DNA from: Paramarasmius palmivorus
Taxonomy: Eukaryota > Basidiomycota > Agaricomycetes > Agaricales > Marasmiaceae
DNA length: 64,000 nt
Direction of reading: 5' to 3'
Assembly (NCBI GenBank): GCA_037176845.1
Contig: JAYKXP010000098.1
Coordinates: forward strand, 62,001 to 126,000
A model generated the notes under the pieces. The model saw only the letters and a list, made by a program, of their open reading frames with translations. It made no database searches and was not told the DNA's origin. Shown here piece after piece: positions 12,901 through 24,149 of the stretch. How positions within the stretch are numbered: the stretch's first letter is position 1; each line of letters starts with the position of its first letter. The position numbers and the translations under genes were made by a program.

Positions 12901-13517
12901 ACGTCTGGTCTGATCTACGGTGAGTATGGGTTGATTGTTGCCATTGGTGTACTTGATTTCGCCTCCGCCGAGGTGTTCCATGACCATAAATATCTGGTCG
13001 TTCTTCCTGTCGTCGATGACCTCGTACAGCTTCACGACATGGGGATGACGACATTTCTTCATGATAGCGATTTCCTTGCGTATTTCCTGTTCTGCTGTAC
13101 GTATGCCATCAACGACTGGGACATGGTCTGTGCGCGGGGGCATGCTGCTATTGTTGCGGTTTCTGAGCTGCTTGTACTGCCGTTCTCGACGTGCTCTCTG
13201 TGTCTCCCTCTTGACGATTTTCATAGCCTGAAAAGATAAGAAGTGAGCTAAGAAGAATTTGAAAGAATACGATGATTGCGCACGAAGATCTTGGGCTCGT
13301 TGAGGTGGTCATGACACTTCCAGACTGTGCCATGCATGCCCTTTCCAATCTTTGCGTCCAATACATAGTGGTTGACCATTTTCTTGCCATCTGCAAGACG
13401 AGTCGTCTGCACGCGTTCAGTGGTGACCACGGGTCGGTCCATTGGTGGAGGTACATTGACGACACAAAGTGTGAGGGGGAGAAAGATTTTCAAAGTTTTA
13501 CGTAAAACTGAGCTCAT
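9968..13517 (-). CDS. Ser/Thr protein kinase of the CaMKK/Ssp1/Sak1 type, with long disordered tail
   Basis: Three exons: 13517-13284, 13227-12283 and 12196-9968, all phase 0, giving about 1135 residues. The catalytic domain lies at about residues 57-400: ATP loop IGKGMHGTVW, AMKIVKR with the ATP lysine (about 81), the segment EIAIMKKCRHPHVVKLYEVI, catalytic loop HRDIKPANLIW (about 206), DFGTAHF and the activation-segment end GSPAFLAPEIVWEY. The motif set and the insert after the lysine fit fungal kinases upstream of Snf1/AMPK (Sak1/Tos3/Elm1, S. pombe Ssp1). About 700 residues follow that are rich in Ser, Thr and charged repeats, probably disordered and regulatory; this part is encoded by low-complexity DNA with long antisense open frames that are only shadows. 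A shorter start at the MDRPVV methionine is possible. Confidence 0.9.
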
Positions 13518-16500
13518 ATATTTATTTCTTGATTATTTTATTCCAAATTTCCTTTTCTGCCAACTTGCTACTCCCGAGCACAGACACATTTATTCTCTTC
13601 GGCCACCTCCTTCATAACCTAAAATCCCCTTTTCAGCACATTCCTTGTCAATTCACTTGTTCGGTCATACTCACAGCTTCAGCGTGCTGTCCGCACCCCT
13701 AGAAAAAAAACACGAGTCACCCATCAGAGATCTGGATTCACCTCAACTTGGGGTCATCAAACTCTGCACTCACAGCCCAGGTCGTCTTCCCACATTTACT
13801 GCATTTGACCTGATAGCACCTATCTACAGGTACCGAGGATGATCTCTCGAAGTCGGTCGCGTACGCCATTTAATTCTGCAAGAATCATTCAGTCTGTCTC
13901 CAGTACCCCGTAACCAAGCTGCAGGTACCTACTCACCTGAAAGTTGTAATTCAGGACAATTTCTTGGGTTTGAAACACCCTTGCCCACGCGCAGCGCTAA
14001 TATACTTCCTGTCACCTGATAAATTCCGAATTTCCCTTTCTTGAAATGTCAGCAGGGGCCTGCCGCTGACTGAAGGATGAATCAGAAGCCAAGCACAATC
14101 TCCGACAGTGGGAAAACTTTCTGTTCCTTCTCGATAAAGGTCCTCTAACAGTACAGATTCTGGCAGATTTCTGTTCTTTCCGACAATCAGGTCTGATGTA
14201 GATGCCCCGCTCTTGCTCTTCTACGCCACCGACAGGAATATCCTTTCTAGAAAGGGAACCAGACCTTCGCGGGAAGACGGATGGTGCGGGACTTCTCTTT
14301 GGTTTCGACCCCTTACCGTCGGGAGAGCGGAATACGTGGTGAAGCAACCCTATTGCAGAATATTTCCGCCGATCTTTCAAACGCACGCCTTCCGAATCCA
14401 TCTACACGACACTGGCTCTATTATATCTCTGTACATTATAGTGGCGTACACCGCAGGCATTTACCGATGTGGAGCAGCTATATCAAATTCGTTCCACCTC
14501 AAAGCGTTCTGTTGCCACGGTATCCTCAACCTACTCCCAACCGTCAGCGAACGTCGCACTACCACTAATCAGTGAGAAATTCCTTCTCATTTGAGACTAT
14601 AGTCTGACATCGTTGAGCTTTAGCACCGGGTAAATAGTATGGGGTATACCGCTGTATACCGCCGTCGGCGTATATTCCTTGTTTTGCCACACGAAGATTT
14701 ACACCATAAGAGCTCTTTCTCCGAACCCCCTGTAAAGTCTAGGCTGGTTCAAGAATCAAATCTACCATATGGGCTTCGTGCTACCGAGGAAACTAAGGAA
14801 TCCCCTTCGAGGAATTGATTGATGTCGTGGAAGCTCTTCTCCCTTCATCAAGTCTTCAGTTACAAGGAACTGGGACCTGAACGACGTGTAGCTTCGCAAA
14901 TTGGGACCTGGCAATTATCAAGTGCAACGGCTGCTATACGATCTCTAGTCTCTACGCCACCGTGACCTCAACGACAGCTTCCGTGTCGACGCAACAACTT
15001 GAAGGTATTTTTTGCGACTCGAGAAGTCCAAAGACCCAAGGTATCATGCACCTACTCGACATCAGTTCATCTTGTCTCAACAAACCCCTCATTCTGATGA
15101 TAGACCAATATCAATCTTCGCGTCCCTCCTTGTGTTCGGTCGTGGTCGTCGGGTTTCGGGATTCCTCATGGCTGCGGCGCTCAAGAAGAACACTTGTATG
15201 CCTAACAACTCGGGCCTCTTATTCATTCACATGTGGTAAACGGGCAAGAACTCACTCTGGTGAGTCATTTCAAGTGTCGGCAAAGTGTCTGGAATTAAAT
15301 ATTTTCTTCTTCTTTTGTTCCGTCAGTGAATACCTCACGAGTCACTCTATCGCTAAATTTGAGCGTCCCGCTGAGAAATCGGGTTTAAAGACCCTCGGAC
15401 TGTACCGTACCACGTTGACGGGTGGTATCTTGTCGTACTTGCAACCTATCCCAGACCCACAGTGCACCCACAAGATCTGACTATACCATCAGAAGGTAAG
15501 CTCACAGTTCGAGGTAGCACCAAGTCTTTACCAAGCTCAAGATAGATTTCGCTGATACCAACCCTATGTTTATATTTATGATAGATAACACAAAGGCTTG
15601 CTATACATAAGGAATAGTCCCCTTAAATCCGGTTATGTGGCGCCAATAGCACTTTTCACTTTCAGAACAAAGCCGCATGAACCGGGCCTGTAATGCCTTT
15701 GGTCAAGGTTAGCGTTTTAGAGTTGGGCACGCGACTTCGGACTCGCAATTGCAGTACATACAGTTGTCGGCGACGGTGAAGTGTCCAACTAAACTGACAG
15801 GTCATGATGATGATGTCCACTAGCCACAAAGACCTGCATGTCAAATTTGAATCAGGGTGGAAAGGAATTTGAGTGATTCAGCGGCTGTCGGATGGCATGC
15901 GTGCTGAGCATAACCCACGCGCCACATAGTAATGGCCGCCTGAACTGGGAGAGTAGAGTTAAAGCGGAAGAAACATCGAATAGCTGAAACACCGCTGAAA
16001 CTCTTGAGTGGCTGTCAAGCGACTTGCTGAGCCTGCTTTGACCCTGCCGGTTATGTTATTCATGATCCGAAGCTTGTAAGGATTGCCGTCTGGTCTGCAA
16101 GTCACCGAGGCGAGTACAGCTGGAAGAAAGGTCCGGCCTAGCGGTGTCGTTACGACGGTGTATGCATATGACTCGACTTTTTGGTTACTGTGTCTTGACC
16201 CTTAATTATCCCTAGCAAACCAGGGTCACCCCTTGCGTCTTGACCTCTTCACGCGAACACTGTCCAACATAGGGAGAATTCGTGCTAGAAGATACCCAAT
16301 CCCTGGATGGCGGCGAGTCAGACTGTTTTGGCCCTGAAAAGTGCGAGTAGGTATATGTAGAGACTGGAAGCCATTGCGAAGGGTCGTCAAATGATATCCC
16401 AGAACCCTCTTGATTTTTCCGATGTGACACGCGCAGTGCAGGGCCCAAGCACATGAGCAAAGGTCCCCTGATGAAAAGTAGTATTCTACATGGGCGCGCC

Positions 16501-16661
16501 ACAAGAAGATCGCGCACGACAGGATTCGAAGAAGTCGAAAAGAATATGATGCGTGAAAGACGCCTCGTTCTACTCGTTTCCTATTTGACTGTATGATACA
16601 TTTGATTTTGCTCAGATCGTCTGCCGCAGACCTCGTATCATCGTAGAGGTGTTGATGCCAC
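13518..16661. other. 3.1-kb gene-poor region
   Basis: Between the kinase start and the aminotransferase stop I can support no gene. A minus-strand frame at 14012-14401 and plus-strand frames at 14822-14965 and 14962-15480 have plausible splice sites nearby but no recognisable domain, and they do not join into a convincing model. The 5' part must contain the kinase promoter. Confidence 0.5.
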
Positions 16662-18220
16662 TCACTGTTCACCCCTAACTTCTCTAACTGTCTTTGCCAA
16701 TCTCTTTACGGCCTCCTCCACTTCCTCCGGGGAAATCAAGCTGAACGATGCCCGCACATACGCCGTCTTACCGCCCCTAGGTAAGAAAACAGTACCAGGG
16801 AGCGCAAGGACCCCATTTTCGAACGCCTTGGTCCTGATCGCAGATTCAGAGTCCTCATTGGGAATGAGGAGCTTGAACCAGAAGAACATCCCTGCTTCAG
16901 GTCTGACCCATTCGCAAAGTCCCTTCAAATGCTTTTCCATCGCTTGCTCAAACACGTCTCTCTTAGCTCCGTAAAACGCCGACACGCCCTGAGTATGGGT
17001 AAGGAAACCGTCGTAACCCCATTTCTCGAGAAGCTTGAGCGAGAGCATCTGTGTCAACGAAGATGTTTGGAGATTGGAGGTTGCAGTATATCCATCTATG
17101 GCATCCAGCAATCTCTCGGGCCCAGAGACGAATCCGATTCTCATGCCCGCCGAAAGGATCTTGCTGAGACTGTCGAATCGAAGTACACGACCCACTTCGG
17201 GCTGTTCACGCTCGAGCTCAAAGTACGAGGGTACTCGGGGAGCTGTACCGTAGTACAGATAAAAATAGGGGTCGTCTAAGTAAAAAATGGGGTGATTTTA
17301 GCTTTCATGTGAAGAGAAAATCAGGGATGCTCTACCTTCGAAAATGATAAAGTTGTGTTCCCTCGCTAGCTTGAGAACTTCTTTGCGACGTGCCAGAGAA
17401 GCTGTCATTCCCGTGGGATTGCAGCCATACTGAACGAGAGACGCGGAGATGGTGTGAAATCGGCTTCTTCAATGGAATTAATTAAACACGTACGGGAACG
17501 GTGTAAAGGACTTTGGGCTTGGGTTTTCCGGTCGGCCATTGTTCAAGAATAGTTCTTAATGAGTCGGAAGATATTCCTTCAGCATCGGTGGCGACTTCGA
17601 ACAACTCGCAGTTGATGTTCGTGAACATGGGTATAACTCCAGCGTACATGGGACTTTCGACAAGAACGGGGTCACCGCGGTTGACCATCGATCCAACAGC
17701 CTGTTGATTACTTTCATTAGATGAAAGCGAGTATCGATTTAAGGTTGGCGTACTTTGTATATGAGATCCTGACTTCCGGCCCCAACACTCACTCTCCAAC
17801 CTTCACCTGTTGGCTTCCTGCTGTGCATTTTTTCCTGCAAACCTTCGATCCACTTCACAAGTCCGGGAATTCCCTTGGTATCCTGATATTGAAGAGCTAT
17901 TGCCAAGTCATTTGGTTCAATCTGAACATTGACATCCGTTTCACGAGGGCCTCCAGATGGTCCGAGAAGAGAAGGATCTGATGATGGGGCACGAGCCGTG
18001 AACGAAAATGATGTGAATGGGAATGTCGAGCTATTCGGTTTGCCAGCAAGCAAGGAGATAAGATTGGGGGTCTTTTCCAGCGGATAAAGCGAACGAACTG
18101 GGAAAAATCAATTAAAGAACACAAGAATATGGCGTATTCAAACTCACTTGGGCTAGGTTTCCTGTTTAAAGAATCCTGCGAGAGGAACTGCTGGTAAAAT
18201 GCTGTCGGAAGTACGTTCAT
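16662..18220 (-). CDS. PLP-dependent aminotransferase, kynurenine/2-aminoadipate type (AADAT/Aro8 group)
   Basis: Five exons: 18220-18148, 18097-17754, 17700-17494, 17429-17336 and 17275-16662, giving 443 residues in consistent phase. It is a fold-type I class I/II aminotransferase that moves amino groups between aromatic, kynurenine or 2-aminoadipate substrates and 2-oxo acids. Evidence: N-terminal IRSLYPLEKTPNLISLLAGK; QYQDTKGIPGLVKWI and GAGSQDLIYK in the cofactor fold; ESPMYAGVIP; YGCNPTGMTAS; EDDPYFYLYY; and the Schiff-base lysine in RFDSLSKILSAGMRIGFVSG (about residue 279). The C-terminal domain (PEAGMFFWFKL, YVRASFSLISPEEVEEAVK) is complete. Fungal relatives act in lysine and aromatic amino-acid metabolism; the exact substrate cannot be read from sequence. 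It lies 297 bp downstream of the pyruvate carrier gene on the same strand. Confidence 0.93.
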
Positions 18221-18516
18221 CGTAACCTGTCGACGTCTAGATGAATAAACGAGAGACCGCTAATGTTTTATAAGACACTTACAGCTGAAACGACTTGAAG
18301 GAGTTGGGAATTCTGACTGAAGTTCTGACTCGATATCGATGCATCATATTGGTCCGTCGCCAGCCCGTCGGCGTTGCAAATTCCGCGTCGCTTCTCTTCC
18401 AAGAACTCCCATGTCGGCAGGCATTTTCTGCTTCAGTCCAGCGAGTACGATAATAATCTATTGAATCTTCACTAATACATGGTGTACGATACAGTGGTCT
18501 AAAATCGGCAACTCTA

Positions 18517-19079
18517 TCAGGCAGTGGTGGTTGCGGTCGCCCCTTCTTGTAGCTTGGCGCCTTCTCCGTTGAAGCGATAGCTAAAACGAACGCTCAGTAA
18601 CCCAAAGATTCAAGAAGTCCATCACATACTTTGCTATTCTCGCAAGTTGCCCTAACCCTGTCAATCCAACGAACCCGTTCACCTGCATTCATCATTAGTA
18701 CCTTCGTACCCCCCAAAGAATCTTTCGGCACCCACCGCAGCCAAACTATAGTTCACTGGTGTAATGACCAGGGACCACCGTACCCAAATAAGCCCAGTCG
18801 CAGTCAGTGCTGGAAGCTGCTTAGTTTACAACCTTCGACGAAGACAACTAACTAACGCACCGAGATTCTGCGAAACACTCAGCTTGTCGGCTGGTCTTTC
18901 CAAATCTTTCAAGCCTGCAATAACAAGACCCCATTTCATTACTGGTCCCCAGAAGAACACCGTTTTTGGTCCTGTACCCACTTGCTCAGCGCCAGTTCCT
19001 AGCTCAACGAGAAACGATATTACTCACCTGCCTCATGATTCCAGAACGAGACGAGTTTCGAGGATATGCTTGCCGACAT
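18517..19079 (-). CDS. Mitochondrial pyruvate carrier subunit (MPC2/Mpc3-like)
   Basis: This gene is split into five tiny exons: 19079-19028, 18971-18861, 18809-18736, 18682-18630 and 18580-18517, giving 117 residues. All donors and acceptors are GT/AG and every phase agrees. The product reads FWNHEAGPKTVFFWGPVMKW, GLVIAGLKDLERPADKLS, ALTATGLIWVRWSLVITPVN and NGFVGLTGLGQLARIAN, the diagnostic sequence of the inner-membrane MPC family that imports pyruvate into mitochondria as a heterodimer. Family size is about 110-150 residues, so it is complete. The FFWGP...MKWG and ITPVN segments point to the M-type (MPC2) partner rather than MPC1. A short polar tail, rich in Ala and Thr, ends the protein. 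Confidence 0.93.
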
Positions 19080-20322
19080 TATGCTCGGGGTGGACTGGTG
19101 GTGGTACGGAGAGAGAAGGAGAACCCTTATTCATAGATTGTGTTGAATGGTTCCCGTACGGAATGGTGCGGAGTGCCCAGGAAACGTATCAGGAGATAAG
19201 AGTGGGATGTTCAACGGATCTCATCATTCCCGAGAGTACTCAGCGGACTTGCCGTCCGGCGCAAGGTGGCTCTGTATGATCATCATACGTAGACGTCCAA
19301 GTATTATATTCAGCTTTAACACAGTACATTCCGCTTTATACGCCAGCTATTATCCAAGGAGTCACAAACAGGGAGAATTACCGGTGTTACATGGGCGATA
19401 GCGTATGCGAATCCGAGGTGCAAAATGTCGACTCTGAGCCCGGGAAATAAGCCTAGCTGAACGTGGTACGTGCTAGAGCCTTTTGCAAACCGAACGACGA
19501 GTTGGTGGGATCGACCATAGACGTGAGCCACCAAATCCCGGAGGTAAGACGAGTGTCGATATCCTGAGGTTGTGAGCACAAAACTGAAGGGCGGCAAGAT
19601 TTATTCTCCCCTAGGCGGACTCAATCACTCGTAGGCTCATGATATATGGTTCCCGGCACAGATCTAGAGTGGGTGCCTATGAGTACCACAATCCGAGAGA
19701 ACCATAATTAATTCATACTTTAGCGTGTGAGTCTCCTGTCCACTTCCCGCTATCAATTGCGGCTGCAGTTAGATGGGCGATTATGTTCGAGGGAAACAGG
19801 TTGACTGTGCTCTTCGAAAAGGAAAGCGGCGATCCAGGGATAACGAGAGAACTTTCCTTCCAGAGGTCTGGAAATAAGTAGCATTGAAATAGGTCCCTAG
19901 AGTCACTGGCATGGCAATTTCGACTTCGACAATGGAAAAAACATTCTGCCGTTCTACTTTTATTCAGTATTCATGTGGGATCTTGAGAGCGTACCCTATG
20001 AAAAGAGTGTCATTCATTCCAGTGCAAGCTGATCTCGTTACTCACTCTATTCAAAACCACAACCACCTCTCTACGATCTGTCAAAAATCAATAACCATTC
20101 CCTTCGTGAATAGAGTAAAAACGACAGCAAGAAGGAATGTGCTGAGCCATATGGGGAACTCGTATACGCGGTTGTGGTGGTGGTTGCGGAGTGTTCAGGG
20201 CAGCAATGGTATTGTTCGCACCTTCCAATAAATAGCCGTGAACATATGGTCTCTTCATCTCTTGTCATACACATTACATTTCCTCTTCACACCACCCTAG
20301 CACATTCTCCAGATGTCTTCTG
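19080..20322. other. Divergent intergenic region (about 1.2 kb)
   Basis: This region separates the divergent MPC gene and Zn2Cys6 factor and should hold both promoters. Open frames at 19147-19401 and 19911-20231 lack any family signal. No repeat or RNA gene seen. Confidence 0.55.
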
Positions 20323-23300
20323 ATGAAGAGGGACTCAGCGGGGGTCCAGACGAAGAAGAGAAAGGTCCAAAGAGCTTGTGATATTTGTCGCAGGAAGAAG
20401 AGTGCGTTGTATTCTGTCATAATTTGTGCTATTGTTAGCTGATCCCAGGTCATTGAAATCTAGTCCGATGTATAGGCATTCTCTTCCACTAGAAAGAAAG
20501 AAGGTTCTCATGGTTTTTCAGGCGACGGAGTACAGACTGCCGGGAACAGTTGTTCCAATTGCATTGCTGCAGATTTGGAGTGCACATACGTCGAAACCGC
20601 TAAAGTAAGTCGTACTGTTTTGCTATGGGTACCTTCAAGGATTAATCCCATTTAACCAGAAACGTGGTCCTCCAAAGGCGTTCGTAGTCGTTTTATGCCA
20701 TCCGTGCTAAAGGAGAGATCTCAATACATGTTTGACAGTTATGTGGAAGCCATAGAGGATAGAATCGAGAAAATGGAAAATTTGATACGTGAGGTGCGTT
20801 GACAGCAATTGTGTTCCTTTTTCCAGCTCTAATGTCCCTTCAGATTATTCCGGACGAGGACTTGGCGAAAGAACTGGGAAACTTCACTTTCAATCGTGAA
20901 ACATGGTCATTGGCAACTCGAATAGTCCAGGTGTCACGCGCTCATCATCCAAAGAACAAGATTTCAGCGATACAGGCGGAGAGTTCCAGACTGAAGATAA
21001 TTTTCAGAGCGCAATCTGTCATACACAATGCTGCTAATAGCGGGTGCTTAACAAGACTGGCTCTCGATCTCAAGGTGGAATTTACAGGGGAGAGTCTTGA
21101 CTCTTCAGAGCCCGAACCAGAGGAGTCAGAACACTACCCAGTGGGTATGAACCCTAATCGTCTTTTGGACGCATGATTAAAGGTTTTATTAGTGGCAGGA
21201 TCTCTTCGACGACGACGCAATCCCAAAACTCGAATTCCCGGAAGACGACCTTATGAACGATCTCATCGACATCTATTTCAACAAGGTCAATGTGCTACTC
21301 CTCTCCTACATCGACCAACCTTCGAGAAAGACATAGCAGATAAACTCCACCTGCGCGATGGAGCTTTTGCTGGTGTTCTTCTCTTGGTATGCGCAAACGC
21401 ATCACGACACTCCGACGATCCTAGGGTACTCCTTCCGGGATCCGATTCTTGGCTGTCGTGCGGATGGAGGTGGTTCGTTCAGATTGAGCTGGTCTATAAA
21501 ACGTTCCTGAACCTACCCAAACTTCATAATCTGCAATTCAACTGTGTGAGCGCCAAATGTCCTTCCGGGGGTTTGATGAACTAACGTGTCCTTACAGCTC
21601 TATTGTGTCTTTTTGCAGGGATCGTCGGCACCACACTCATGTTGGACCATGATTGGAATAGGCCTTCGCATGGCACAGTACATAGGGGCACATCGAAGAC
21701 GTGAAACTCATACGGTCGAAGATGAGTTGACGAAGAGGGCTTTTTGGTAGTCCTGTCGTTCTTCAAAGCTGCCGCGTGTTGACTTTCATATAGGTGCCTA
21801 TTGACCATCGATCGACATGTCAGTGCATACCTCGGGCGACCATGTGTCTTTCAGGACGAAGAGTATGTCGATTCTCTGCAACTCCTGAACAAGGTGACGA
21901 TACATATGCAGTTACGACCTTGACATGCCTGCCGATTGCGACGACGAATACTGGGAGCATCCTGATCCTACATTGGCCTTTCGGCAACCGCCGGAGAGGC
22001 CATCCTATGTCGCGTTCTTCATTTCTTATCTGAAGCTGGTGGAGATTTTGGCTGCTATTCTACGGACCTTGGTGTGTGACTTGATATTCGCCCCTTTGTA
22101 GTTTACTAAGCAATATCCCTCCGCAGTATTGCGTCAACAAGTCAAAAGTCCTACTAGGATTTATGGAGCCAGATTGGGAGCAGCGCGTTGTTGCCGAACT
22201 GGACTTGGCTCTCAATCGTTGGGTTGATGGGATTCCAGATCACTGTCCGTAAGATCCATTTTCGTAGATCAACCTGACCTCACTCATCGTTAATTAGTGC
22301 GATGGGACCCTCAACTTCAAGATACTACCTTCTTCAACCAATCTTCCGTACTCTATACCTCGTTCTACAACTTACAGATCCTTATCCATCGCCAATTCAC
22401 CAGGAAGTCTTCCCCCATCTTCTACCCGTCTCTAGCCATTTGCACAAATGCAGCTAGATCCCTCAGCCACATCGTCGATGTCGTGCGAATAAGAGGGGGG
22501 TATTCGCTGCCATGGGCGCAGGTATGAATGATTCTTCGATCCAGGGTTGAATGGATGTAATTCTGATTAATGAGTTTTAATAGTCGTACATTTTCACAGC
22601 AGGTGTTGTCTTGCTGTTGAACATATGGGGAGGGAAGCGATCCGGTCTCACGATAGATCCGGTCAAAGAGATGAGTGACGTGCACAAATGCATGCAAGCT
22701 TTACAAGTATGCGAGAAGAGGTACGTTATGGTTTCAAAGGGTCAGGTTGTCATTTTTCGACTGATTCATTCTTTCATTTGCTTAGGTGGCACATGGCCGG
22801 GCGATCATGGTAAGCATAGAACATGTTCTATGAATTTCTTGACTTGATCAATGTTTATAGGGACGTTATGTGCGAACTTGCTACCGTTGGTCAATTACCA
22901 CTTCCACAATCGAGCCCCACTTCGCAGAATAAACGCGAAAGGGGTTCGGATAGTCCCATATCGGGATCATCTTCATGTGGCTCAATCAGCGATCTGAACA
23001 TGTCGGGAACGAGAAATATAGCGAGCTCTAAACGAGTATATGGCGGTAGGCTCGAGCGTTTCCGGGGTTGATCCTGGATCAATTGAATCTCAAGAGGTCT
23101 TCCTACATCGACCAGGAGAACAGCAGCTATTCCCCTTACCGATGTCTAGCGACGATCTCGGTCGCCTTCCTCTCCATGGCCAATTAAACTATACCTCTAA
23201 AGCGAACCTAGAGACACTTGACGCCCAAGGCGCCGTCGGAGGCTATTGGTTCTCTGGCCGAGATGGCATTGGAATAACGCCGCAAGAAGTTCCAATTCAA

Positions 23301-23444
23301 AGTGCTAGTACAGGGCCCAGTCATTATCTGGATTTACCTGTTGGATACCCCGAACTCGCTGATGCCGAGTTCTTCGAGCAGCTTACTGCGATGTCATGGC
23401 CGAATAGCCGAGGGTACTGGGGGTCAGGAAATGGCCATTCCTGA
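20323..23444 (+). CDS. Zn2Cys6 (Gal4-type) fungal transcription factor, with apparent frameshift
   Basis: The ATG at 20323 gives a basic leader and RACDICRRKK (exon 20323-20401). The zinc cluster is completed by a 6-nt exon (20464-20469), exon 20522-20604 (CDGVQTAGNSCSNCIAADLE), then KRGPPKAYVEAIEDRIEKME from 20660-20679 and 20739-20793, which is the linker and dimerisation helix. The middle homology region is clear: FPEDDLMNDLIDIYF, LLHRPTFEKDIADKLHLRD, SDDPRVLLPG, GLRMAQYIGAHRRR, LLTIDRHVSAYLGRPC and RPSYVAFFISYLKLVEILAA. The C-terminus is low complexity and ends at 23444. Near 21300 the conserved frame shifts by one base inside ...VLL-PLLHRPTF with no usable intron, and the part before it (20850-21130) is poorly conserved. 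It is either a recent pseudogene or a sequence error. Target genes unknown. Confidence 0.82.
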
Positions 23445-24149
23445 TGGTGCATTTGCGCCCTACCATCAGTCAACGGCGGCTGCTATGGTCGGATGCTCAA
23501 GGTGTTGATAGGACTAAGAGTGGTTGGCAGGCCTGGGCTTCGGGATGATACATATGAATTATTATGTATTCAGAGTTGTATGTAGAGCTTGGATGGCGGA
23601 CGTTCTGTATTACTTATTTTGGTAAACCTCCTGCCTATATTAGGATTATCTTGTCAACCACCGGTACGGGCGAATATACGGTTGACGGTTAAATGAGTGC
23701 AACAACGTATGTACTTTGTGAATGTTGGGGATTTATTCCATGAATGCCGAGAGTAGAGTAGTATAGTGTATCGAGTCCTAGAGACTAAAAACACAGTACG
23801 AATACGAAAAATAACAATATGCAGAGTGGAGAGTGCGAGGAATGGCGGGGAAAGAATGGATGTGTGTATGAGGGTTCGTATGTACTGGTATCATCAATCC
23901 TATTTACAGTAATCTCATCAGACGGGGTACTCTATGTACTATTGTTAAATCATAACAGTCGTGAACATGAATGGCCGAAAGAACAAACGAGGGGTGGGGG
24001 CATTAATGGATAAGGAATAATAATACAAACAACGAGCCGAGCAAGCATCGCAACGCAACGTATCAACGAGAAAAAGAACAACAAGAGATAATAAAACAAT
24101 AGCCAGAAAGAGTTTAAAAAGAAAAGGGAACAAGGAAGCTCGCACCTAC
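23445..24149. other. Convergent intergenic region
   Basis: AT-richer DNA holding the 3' ends of the transcription factor (plus) and the coiled-coil gene (minus). Short open frames show no homology signal. Confidence 0.55.

Noticed and set aside
14012..14401. Minus-strand frame of 129 codons, Arg/Ser-rich
   Set aside because: No recognisable domain and no partner exons with good phase; could be chance in GC-richer promoter DNA.
14822..15480. Candidate small gene on the plus strand (MSWKLFSLHQVFSYKEL... and a second frame ending at 15480)
   Set aside because: The two frames do not connect through introns of normal size, and neither shows homology I recognise.
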